DNA of 12,758 nt. Origin: Bacteroidia bacterium. Its GTDB lineage: Bacteria > Bacteroidota > Bacteroidia > Bacteroidales > UBA12481. This document shows positions 1 through 6,235 of the stretch, piece by piece; the first letter of the stretch is position 1, and each line of letters opens with the position of its first letter. Made by a program: the position numbers and the translations under genes. The notes under the pieces were generated by a model. That model searched no databases. It saw only the letters and a list, made by a program, of their open reading frames with translations, and was not told the origin of the DNA. Location of the stretch: NCBI GenBank assembly GCA_026391235.1, contig JAPLDV010000906.1:1-12758 (forward strand), in the 5' to 3' direction.

Positions 1-26
1 TGTCATCCCCGCGAAAGCGGGGACCC
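1..26. repeat. GC-rich hairpin repeat (REP-like), cut by the window edge
   Basis: A 7-bp perfect inverted repeat (bases 6-12 against 17-23) encloses a GAAA tetraloop. The core reads CCCCGC-GAAA-GCGGGG, preceded by TGTCAT. Short palindromes of this TGTCATYCCCGCGAAAGCGGG type occur as dispersed intergenic repeats in many unrelated bacterial genomes. A weaker echo, GAGTCATCCGGGAAC, follows at about 41-55. The hairpin lies just beyond the stop codon of the minus-strand gene but has no T-run on that strand, so it is read as a repeat and not as an intrinsic terminator. The left part may continue outside the window. Confidence 0.5.
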
Positions 27-60
27 TTTCACGCTGCTCCGAGTCATCCGGGAACGAATC

Positions 61-1296
61 TTAATCAATCAGTATCTGCAGTTCCCGTTCTTCTTTCCAG
101 CGTCCACGGGTGAAATCGGGGAATTTAACCGGCACTGAACCCAGTTCTACCGATATTTCAGATATCGGTGTAACCACACTCCATGAGGCAGCATCATATA
201 CATCCATATCCAGCTGAACACCACGGTTCAGGTTGTCGATCAGCCGGTAAATTTCTACAAAATCCATCCCGCCATGACCGCCATATTTGGTGATCTCCGC
301 TTTAAGTTTAGTCCAGATAGGATGATTATAGTCGCTCTTATATTTCTGATAATCTTCATCTTTCAACCAATCATCGCCTTTCCCGTCGATAAAGAGACGG
401 CTGGGATATCCTTCATGATAAGCCTTGGTCCCGGCAAGTGAATTCTTTCGGGAATAGGGCCTCGGGGTAACGATATCATGATATAAATGGATCATCCGTC
501 CCTTTGCCGTCTTGATCAGGCAGGTATTCATATCGCCATGTTTAAAATCGGTCCGGTTATAGAATTCATTATCCGGATTAACCGTTTTTGAATATTCGGT
601 GTATGATGCCTGAAGGGAGCTTTGCGATACAAGGAATTCCATCCTGTCGCCCCGGTCAATGTTCATATATTGTGTAACCGGACCTAAACCGTGCGTAGGA
701 TAAATATTGGCATCGTGAGCCAGGTTATGGCGGATTCTCCATTTATGATAATAGGAGTCATCGAAAAGCATCGACCTGAGGTTGTGAATATAGGCGGCCT
801 CTCCATAAGTTAAAGTACCAAAAACTCCTTTTCTGGCCATGTTCAAAATCCAGAGTTCCTCATCGCCATAGCAGCAGTTCTCCAACATCATGCAATCCCT
901 GGCAACCAACTGCTTCCATGCATCTTCAGTTCCTTTATAAACTACTGGATTTTGTCCTCTTTTTTTAAGTGTTTCGAATGACCGGTCGGCATATCTGTCC
1001 TGTATATCGCAGATCGCAACTATCTTAGCTTTGTCGGGACATAAAGCGTCAACCAGCATAGTCATACCGGAGCCGCGGTTACCAAGCCCGATGATCCCCA
1101 CCCTGACTTGCTTAATCTTGGGAACCGTGAGTCCTATCACTGACTTTCCTGCATTTGCCGGAGTTTGAGAAATCCGGTCGATAATCTTTTCAATATCAGG
1201 TGTTCCCTTAGCATTAATCAGTTGTGGTATTCCCATAAAGGCTCCGGTTAATGCTGAGATTCGCAGGAAAGACCTGCGGTCGACATGTCCTTTCAT
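61..1296 (-). CDS. Gfo/Idh/MocA family oxidoreductase, GH109-like, with an internal deletion in the NAD-binding domain
   Basis: The product is 411 residues. Residues 7-13 (RRSFLRI) and the hydrophobic stretch after them form a twin-arginine export signal, so a folded, cofactor-loaded periplasmic protein is expected. VRVGIIGLGNRG (64-75) is the glycine-rich dinucleotide-binding turn. CMMLENCCY (135-143), YPTHG (199-203), RGDRMEFLVS (215-224), GGHGGMDF (339-346), DVYDAA (365-370) and PDFTRGRW (393-400) are hallmarks of GH109-type proteins. GH109 enzymes hydrolyse alpha-N-acetylgalactosaminides by an NAD-dependent redox mechanism, though many relatives are uncharacterised. Oddity: residues 122-134 (GTEDAWKQLVARD) run straight into CMMLENCCY. 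In relatives roughly 55-60 residues lie between, carrying the second half of the Rossmann fold (the DLVYxxTPxxxH and GKHVxxEVP strands). The reading frame is intact. Activity is therefore doubtful. The start is the ATG before the Tat signal. The gene is divergent from the arabinose-type operon. Family call is strong; substrate is unknown. Confidence 0.85.
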   Translation of the reverse strand: MKGHVDRRSFLRISALTGAFMGIPQLINAKGTPDIEKIIDRISQTPANAGKSVIGLTVPKIKQVRVGIIGLGNRGSGMTMLVDALCPDKAKIVAICDIQDRYADRSFETLKKRGQNPVVYKGTEDAWKQLVARDCMMLENCCYGDEELWILNMARKGVFGTLTYGEAAYIHNLRSMLFDDSYYHKWRIRHNLAHDANIYPTHGLGPVTQYMNIDRGDRMEFLVSQSSLQASYTEYSKTVNPDNEFYNRTDFKHGDMNTCLIKTAKGRMIHLYHDIVTPRPYSRKNSLAGTKAYHEGYPSRLFIDGKGDDWLKDEDYQKYKSDYNHPIWTKLKAEITKYGGHGGMDFVEIYRLIDNLNRGVQLDMDVYDAASWSVVTPISEISVELGSVPVKFPDFTRGRWKEERELQILID

Positions 1297-1321
1297 TTCG
1301 TATTTTTTATTGTTGATGGCT

Positions 1322-1352
1322 TAAAAATACGGTCTTCGGCCGGATTCTGCAA
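1322..1352 (-). promoter_or_regulatory. Candidate Bacteroidetes promoter for the GH109-like gene
   Basis: Read on the minus strand, TTG (1352-1350) is followed after 20 bases by TATTTTTA (1329-1322). This resembles the Bacteroidetes -33 TTTG / -7 TAnnTTTG pattern, with mismatches at the end of the -7 box. Transcription would start about 10-20 bases before the ATG at 1296. Confidence 0.4.
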
Positions 1353-1378
1353 CCTTTAAGTTTTTTTTAATAACTTTT
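1346..1378 (+). promoter_or_regulatory. Weak candidate promoter for the symporter-led operon
   Basis: TCTG (1346-1349), a 21-base spacer and TAACTTTT (1371-1378) give an imperfect match to the Bacteroidetes promoter, one mismatch in each box. It would leave a leader of about 60 bases before the ATG at 1448 and would overlap the divergent promoter head to head. No better forward match was found in 1297-1447. Confidence 0.22.
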
Positions 1379-1389
1379 CGCTTTGAATA

Positions 1390-1407
1390 TTAAAAGTGTA
1401 TTTTTAA
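1390..1407. promoter_or_regulatory. Short inverted repeat in the divergent control region, possible operator
   Basis: TTAAAA (1390-1395) and TTTTAA (1402-1407) form a 6-bp inverted repeat with a 6-base spacer, about 40 bases before the symporter start. The placement suits an operator, but the sequence is AT-rich and short, so chance is a real alternative. No regulator gene is present in the window to pair with it. Confidence 0.15.
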
Positions 1408-1447
1408 CAATTATTCTTTCGTTTCAATAAACCTAAAACATGGAATT

Positions 1448-3109
1448 ATGGTCGGTTTTCATTGGTTAGACTGGGCTGTACTGGGTTTGTTCGGCCTTGC
1501 TCTTGTGGGGATTGTTGTATGGGTAAGCAGGATGAAGGAGGAAACATCTTCTGACTATTTTCTTGCCGGCCGTGATGCAACATGGTTGGCCATCGGGTCA
1601 TCAATCTTTGCTTCCAATATCGGATCTGAGCACCTGGTTGGTCTTGCGGGTGCAGGAGCTTCCACCGGGATGGCCATGGCTCATTGGGAAATGCATGGAT
1701 GGCTTATTCTGGTTCTTGGCTGGGTGTTTGTTCCTTTCTATGCCCGCAGCGGAGTATTTACAATGCCTGAGTTTCTCGAACGAAGGTATAATTCAGGAGC
1801 CAGGTCGCTTCTTTCCATCATTTCCCTTGTTAGTTATGTGCTTACTAAAGTGGCCGTTACAGTATATGCAGGGGGAATTGTTTTCAAACAGGTTCTCGGA
1901 ATCGAAACCTTTATGGGGATAGATTTCTTCTGGATCAGCGCGATAGGCCTGGTTGTTATTACCGGGCTCTTTACCGTTATCGGCGGAATGAAATCTGTTT
2001 TATACACTGCCATTCTCCAGACCCCGGTCCTTCTGATTGGATCGGTTGTAATCCTCGTTGTGGGTCTTGCCAAACTGGGTGGCTGGCATGAGCTGATGGA
2101 GATTTGCCGGCAGCAGACTACGCCGTTGGGTGATTCCATGACCAGTTTGATCCGGTCGAAAGATGATCCGAATTTTCCGTGGACCGGCGTAATATTAGGA
2201 TCTGCCATCATTGGATTCTGGTATTGGTGCACTGATCAGTATATTGTTCAACGGGTTCTTTCAGGCAGGGATCAGAAACAGGCCCGTCGTGGGGCAATCT
2301 TCGGCGGTTACCTTAAACTCACCCCGGTATTTATCTTCCTGATTCCGGGAATGATCGCTTTCGCATTAAACAAAAAAGGCCTCATGCCCCTTTCAAGCTC
2401 TGATGCTGCGTTCCCGACCATGGTTTCCAACCTTTTGCCAATCGGACTCAAAGGAGTTGTAGTTGGCGGACTGCTGGCTGCCCTCATGAGTTCACTGGCA
2501 TCCCTGTTCAATTCATCGGCGACACTTTTCACAGTAGACTTTTATAAAAAATACCGCCCGGTTTCAACGGAAAAACATCTGGTAAAGGTTGGCCGCTGGG
2601 CAACAGTGGTTGTAACGATCCTCGGCGTTCTCTGGATCCCGGTGATGAAGAGCCTGGGCCAGGTCCTCTACCAATACCTGCAGGATGTTCAGTCGCTGCT
2701 CGCTCCGGGAATCGCATCTGTATTTCTTCTCGGGGTTTTCTGGAAAAGGGCCTCCTCATCTGGCGGCTTGTGGGGTATGATTGTTGGTTTCGTTCTCGGA
2801 ATGACCCGTCTCGGCCTAAAAATCTTCCAAAATTCGATTGACCCCGATGGTTTCCTATTTCGAACTTTCCTGGCTCCAAACTGGCTCCATTACTGCATTT
2901 ACCTGTTTTTTATCTGCATTGCTACCATTGTTTTGGTCAGTCTTTTTACCAAACGGGTATCGGAGGAACGACTGGTTGGGCTCACCTATTTTTCATCAAC
3001 ACCCGAACAACGGGCTGAAACACGCGCCAGTTATGATAAATGGGACATTATCAATTCCGTGATCATTTTATCGGTTGTTATTGGATTCTATATCTATTTC
3101 TGGAAATAA
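1448..3109 (+). CDS. Sodium/solute symporter (SSS/SLC5 family, SGLT1-like), probable arabinose or related sugar importer
   Basis: This 553-residue inner-membrane protein has the many hydrophobic segments of the SSS (LeuT-fold) family, which couples sugar uptake to sodium. Recognisable blocks are YFLAGRD (37-43), the broken first core helix with FASNIGSEHLVGLAG (54-68), WYWCTDQYIVQRVLSGRD (258-275), GGYLKL (286-291) and SSLASLFNSSATLFTVDFYK (348-367). The last block has the paired serines that in vSGLT help form the sodium site. LLAPGIASVFLLGVFWKR (about residues 416-433) is also typical. WYWCTDQ-IVQR is nearly identical to the motif in animal SGLT1. The gene leads the operon and the next start lies 10 bases after its stop. 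An ATG eight bases upstream (1440) is out of frame and closes quickly, so 1448 is the likely start. There is no strong Shine-Dalgarno sequence. The sugar is inferred from the neighbours (arabinose pathway), not from the protein. Confidence 0.92.
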   Translation: MVGFHWLDWAVLGLFGLALVGIVVWVSRMKEETSSDYFLAGRDATWLAIGSSIFASNIGSEHLVGLAGAGASTGMAMAHWEMHGWLILVLGWVFVPFYARSGVFTMPEFLERRYNSGARSLLSIISLVSYVLTKVAVTVYAGGIVFKQVLGIETFMGIDFFWISAIGLVVITGLFTVIGGMKSVLYTAILQTPVLLIGSVVILVVGLAKLGGWHELMEICRQQTTPLGDSMTSLIRSKDDPNFPWTGVILGSAIIGFWYWCTDQYIVQRVLSGRDQKQARRGAIFGGYLKLTPVFIFLIPGMIAFALNKKGLMPLSSSDAAFPTMVSNLLPIGLKGVVVGGLLAALMSSLASLFNSSATLFTVDFYKKYRPVSTEKHLVKVGRWATVVVTILGVLWIPVMKSLGQVLYQYLQDVQSLLAPGIASVFLLGVFWKRASSSGGLWGMIVGFVLGMTRLGLKIFQNSIDPDGFLFRTFLAPNWLHYCIYLFFICIATIVLVSLFTKRVSEERLVGLTYFSSTPEQRAETRASYDKWDIINSVIILSVVIGFYIYFWK

Positions 3110-3119
3110 AAATAATTGT

Positions 3120-4520
3120 ATGTATAAATCAAGATTGCCAAAAATCGGCCTCCTGGGCATCATGCAGGAATTATACGATAAATCATTACCGGGTATAACG
3201 GTTCATCAGGAAGAGTACGCGCGAAACATAGTTCAGGAATTTGCCGGAAAAGTGGAACTCGTTTTTCCCCGGGCGGCAAGAAACCGCGCTGATATTGAAG
3301 CCATTGTCGGTCGGTTCAACATGGATCGCCTCGATGGAATCATGATCGTAATGCTTACATATGGACCCGGAATGCGGATTGTGAGAGCTTTTCAGGAAAA
3401 CCATCTTCCTGTATTGTTAGCTAATACTCAGCCTGTTCCCGAAGTAACCAGCGATTGGAACATGGACGATCTCACCTATAACCAGGGCATTCATGGCGCT
3501 CAGGATATTTCCAATGCACTTATGCGAACGATGGGTACAGGATATGCCATTTGTACCGGTTACTGGAAGCACGACGATTTCAAAAGTTACGTAACCGATT
3601 GGAGTCATGCTGCCATGGCCGCTTCGGATATGAAAAAGATGAAGATTGCTGAGATTGGTAAAATGCATGACATGGGAGATACAATTGCTGACGAAGCAGC
3701 CTTTATGCGGGTTATGGGGCCGGTTATCCACAAGGAACATATAGGTGAGGTGCACCGAAACATGGAAAGTACTACTATTGTAGAGATTCGCAAGGAGATG
3801 GATTTCATCTTTAAAACCTTCCAGGTTGATCAAGATATGCCGGAAAAAAACCACGAATACGCGGTTCGGATGTATCTTGGATTCAGGAAATTTTTGGAAG
3901 ACAATTATTATGCCGGCTTCAGTGCCCATTTCGATGTTTTCAAGGGCGATGGCCGTTTCGATCAGATTCCCATGTATGCCGCTTCACGACTGATGGCTGA
4001 AGGCTATGGCTATGCCGCTGAAGGAGACACCAATACAGCAGCCATGGTCGCTGCCGGACACCGTATTCAGGAAAACGCTCATTTTACCGAGATGTATGCT
4101 ATGGATTGGAAACTCGGAAGTATGCTGATGAGCCACATGGGAGAAGGAAACTATATGATTGCCCGCAAAGACAGGTCCATACGACTGGCTAACAGAGTTT
4201 TAGGTATTGGCGACCTGGAAAATCCTCCGACCTGTGTTTTTCAGGCCCAACCGGGGCCCGCAACCTTTGTATCCCTCGTGCCGATTGAAGGCGAGTTTTT
4301 CCGGCTGGTGGTTACCTACGGAGACATCCTGGATACGCCTGTCGTTCCATTCATTGAAATGCCCTATTTCCATTTTAAACCCGAAACGGGGGTGAATGCC
4401 TGTAACGACGGATGGCTGCGTTTTGGCGGCACGCATCATCAGACTCTTCATCTGGGCGACACCAGGCGGAAATGGAGGATGCTTTGCGAGATTTTGGGCA
4501 TTGAATATGTGGAGGTGTAG
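3120..4520 (+). CDS. L-arabinose isomerase-like protein (divergent AraA)
   Basis: The protein has 466 residues from the ATG at 3120, against about 500 for E. coli AraA. An upstream in-frame ATG at 3075 would overlap the symporter gene by 35 bases and add 15 unlike residues, so 3120 is preferred. It belongs to the arabinose/fucose isomerase superfamily, which interconverts aldoses and ketoses with a divalent metal (here L-arabinose to L-ribulose). NQGIHGAQD (121-129) aligns with the AraA NQTVHGGQE region and GYGYAAEGDTNTAA (295-308) with GYGFAGEGDWKTAA. The four expected metal ligands can be placed: E301, E324 (HFTEMY), H339 (MSHMGEG) and H439 or H440 (GGTHH). The N-terminal half differs markedly from classical AraA. 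The cytoplasmic product would be passed to the ribulokinase three bases downstream. Another pentose or 6-deoxyhexose as substrate remains possible; the AraB partner argues for L-arabinose. Confidence 0.85.
   Translation: MYKSRLPKIGLLGIMQELYDKSLPGITVHQEEYARNIVQEFAGKVELVFPRAARNRADIEAIVGRFNMDRLDGIMIVMLTYGPGMRIVRAFQENHLPVLLANTQPVPEVTSDWNMDDLTYNQGIHGAQDISNALMRTMGTGYAICTGYWKHDDFKSYVTDWSHAAMAASDMKKMKIAEIGKMHDMGDTIADEAAFMRVMGPVIHKEHIGEVHRNMESTTIVEIRKEMDFIFKTFQVDQDMPEKNHEYAVRMYLGFRKFLEDNYYAGFSAHFDVFKGDGRFDQIPMYAASRLMAEGYGYAAEGDTNTAAMVAAGHRIQENAHFTEMYAMDWKLGSMLMSHMGEGNYMIARKDRSIRLANRVLGIGDLENPPTCVFQAQPGPATFVSLVPIEGEFFRLVVTYGDILDTPVVPFIEMPYFHFKPETGVNACNDGWLRFGGTHHQTLHLGDTRRKWRMLCEILGIEYVEV
4511..4516 (+). 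promoter_or_regulatory. Canonical Shine-Dalgarno sequence for araB inside the end of the isomerase gene
   Basis: GGAGGT sits seven bases before the araB ATG at 4524 and overlaps the last sense codons and stop of the upstream gene. It is the only strong ribosome-binding sequence seen before a gene in this window; the others have A/T-rich leaders typical of Bacteroidota. It supports the 4524 start and suggests translational coupling. Confidence 0.6.
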
Positions 4521-4523
4521 ATT

Positions 4524-6140
4524 ATGGAGAAGTTAGTTATTGGGTTGGATTTTGGGACGGATTCGGTTAGGGCCGTTATCGTTGATGCTGGAAATGGAGA
4601 GGAAGTATCGGTTGCAGTCGCCTTGTATCCCAGATGGAAGCACGGACTTTATTGCAATCCTTTGAAGAACCAATACCGGCAGCATCCTCAGGATTATCTG
4701 GATTCAATGATACAGGTAGTCCGGGAGGCGGTAGTTGCTGCTCCGGAAGGAACAGCAGGTAAGGTTGCCGGTATTTCTTTTGACACCACAGGTTCGACCC
4801 CGGTTTTCATCGATAAGGAGGGCACTCCGCTCGCCCTTCTGCCCGAATTCAGTGAAAATCCAAATGCGATGTTCATTCTCTGGAAAGATCATACAGCCAT
4901 CGCCGAAGCCGCTGAAATCAATACCCTTTGCTCAGAATGGTCAATAGATTATTCCAGATATGTAGGCGGTATTTATTCATCGGAGTGGGTTTGGGCTAAA
5001 ACCTTACACGTGCTCCGCGAAGATCATGCGGTGAGAAAGGCTGCTTATTCCTGGGTTGAACATTGCGACTGGATGCCCGCCATCCTTACTGGAAACACTA
5101 TCCCGGAAGAATTAATCAGAAGCCGGTGTGCCGCCGGTCACAAAGCCATGTGGCACGAAGATTTTGATGGTTTGCCATCGGAAGAGTTCCTGTCAGCACT
5201 GGATCCCCTGTTGAGCTCCTTCCGGAAAAGATTGTACAGGAATACTTATCCCGCAAATTATAAGGTTGGATATCTAACACCAGAATGGTCGGCAATACTG
5301 GGACTTACCAGCCAGGTATCTATCGGAGCAGGTGCTTTCGATGCCCACATGGGTGCAGTAGGAGGAGGTATCAAACCCCATTCCCTGCTTAGGGTCATGG
5401 GAACCTCCACCTGCGATATGCTGGTTGCTCCTTATGAAGATATGAAAGAAAAACTGGTACGGGGTATTTGCGGCCAGGTGGATGGATCAGTTGTTCCCGG
5501 CATGATTGGGCTTGAAGCCGGACAATCCGCATTTGGTGATGTGTATGCGTGGTTTAAAAAGATGATCAGCTGGCCTTTGCAATTTGTTTCTGATCCTTCC
5601 GAAAGGGAGAATATCGAAGATTTAATACTCGCTAAACTAACCGAAGAAGCATTGAAACTACCTGATGATGATACTGTTCCGATCGCCACCGATTGGCTGA
5701 ACGGGAGGCGCACCCCGGATGCGGATCAAACAGTGACAGCAACAATTTCAGGTTTAACCCTTGGAACCGATGCACCCATGATCTTTAAATCCCTGGTTGA
5801 GGCCACTGCTTTCGGAAGCCGGGCCATTGCCGAGAGGTTCACTGATGAAGGCGTTCCGATACTGGAAGTCATTGCGATCGGCGGTGTTGCAAAGAAATCG
5901 CCGTTTGTTATGCAAATCCTCGCCGATGTTATGAATACAGATATTAAGGTGGCATCTGCCGACCAGGCCTGTGCCCTGGGAGCTGCCATGTTTGCTGCCA
6001 CTGCTGCAGGAATTTATAACAAAGTTGAAGATGCGATGGCTGCCATGGAGCAAGGTTTTGATACTATCTACCATCCTGATTCCAAAAAGATTGCCTTCTA
6101 TGATCTGAAATACAGGAAATACAAGGGATTGGCTGAATGA
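4524..6140 (+). CDS. araB: L-ribulokinase
   Basis: This FGGY-family carbohydrate kinase has 538 residues (E. coli AraB has 566). It phosphorylates L-ribulose to L-ribulose 5-phosphate with ATP in the cytoplasm, the second step of arabinose catabolism. Near-identical AraB blocks are visible: IGLDFGTDSVRA (6-17, phosphate-binding N-terminus), FDTTGSTP (86-93), PEFSENPNAMFILWKDHTA (107-125), DYSRYVGGIYSSEWVWAK (142-159), RCAAGHKAMWHE (201-212), GAFDAHMGAVG (270-280, with D273 as the likely catalytic base), GTSTCD (293-298) and ICGQVDGSVVPGMIGLEAGQ (315-334). LDFGTDS and the long AraB-specific stretches separate it from xylulokinase and glycerol kinase. The C-terminal ATPase half (for example IGGVAKKS and ALGAAMFAA) is complete. 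It starts three bases after the isomerase stop. No AraD epimerase follows; the next gene is the SusC homologue. Confidence 0.96.
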   Translation: MEKLVIGLDFGTDSVRAVIVDAGNGEEVSVAVALYPRWKHGLYCNPLKNQYRQHPQDYLDSMIQVVREAVVAAPEGTAGKVAGISFDTTGSTPVFIDKEGTPLALLPEFSENPNAMFILWKDHTAIAEAAEINTLCSEWSIDYSRYVGGIYSSEWVWAKTLHVLREDHAVRKAAYSWVEHCDWMPAILTGNTIPEELIRSRCAAGHKAMWHEDFDGLPSEEFLSALDPLLSSFRKRLYRNTYPANYKVGYLTPEWSAILGLTSQVSIGAGAFDAHMGAVGGGIKPHSLLRVMGTSTCDMLVAPYEDMKEKLVRGICGQVDGSVVPGMIGLEAGQSAFGDVYAWFKKMISWPLQFVSDPSERENIEDLILAKLTEEALKLPDDDTVPIATDWLNGRRTPDADQTVTATISGLTLGTDAPMIFKSLVEATAFGSRAIAERFTDEGVPILEVIAIGGVAKKSPFVMQILADVMNTDIKVASADQACALGAAMFAATAAGIYNKVEDAMAAMEQGFDTIYHPDSKKIAFYDLKYRKYKGLAE

Positions 6141-6235
6141 AGTCAATGTCAAAACTTTATTGAAAATATTCTTCCAGTGCTTGGTATTTCCAAAAAAATA
6201 ATCGCAATTTCACAACGAAATCTAATTTAACTAAA

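Noticed and set aside
1529..3104. Several other-frame open frames within the symporter, isomerase, kinase and SusC genes
   Set aside because: All overlap strongly supported genes, lack family motifs and have the low-complexity or cysteine- and proline-rich look of shadow frames.
3075..3119. Upstream in-frame ATG adding 15 residues to the isomerase
   Set aside because: It overlaps the conserved end of the symporter gene and adds residues unlike the family. The ATG at 3120, 10 bases after the symporter stop, fits better.
6141..6235. Possible promoter before susC (TTG at 6160, TATTTCCA at 6185)
   Set aside because: The -7 box matches only about half of the consensus and the spacing is 22 bases, so it is not better than chance. 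A 7-base word, TTTCGTT, shared with the 1297-1447 region (on opposite strands) is too short to call an operator.
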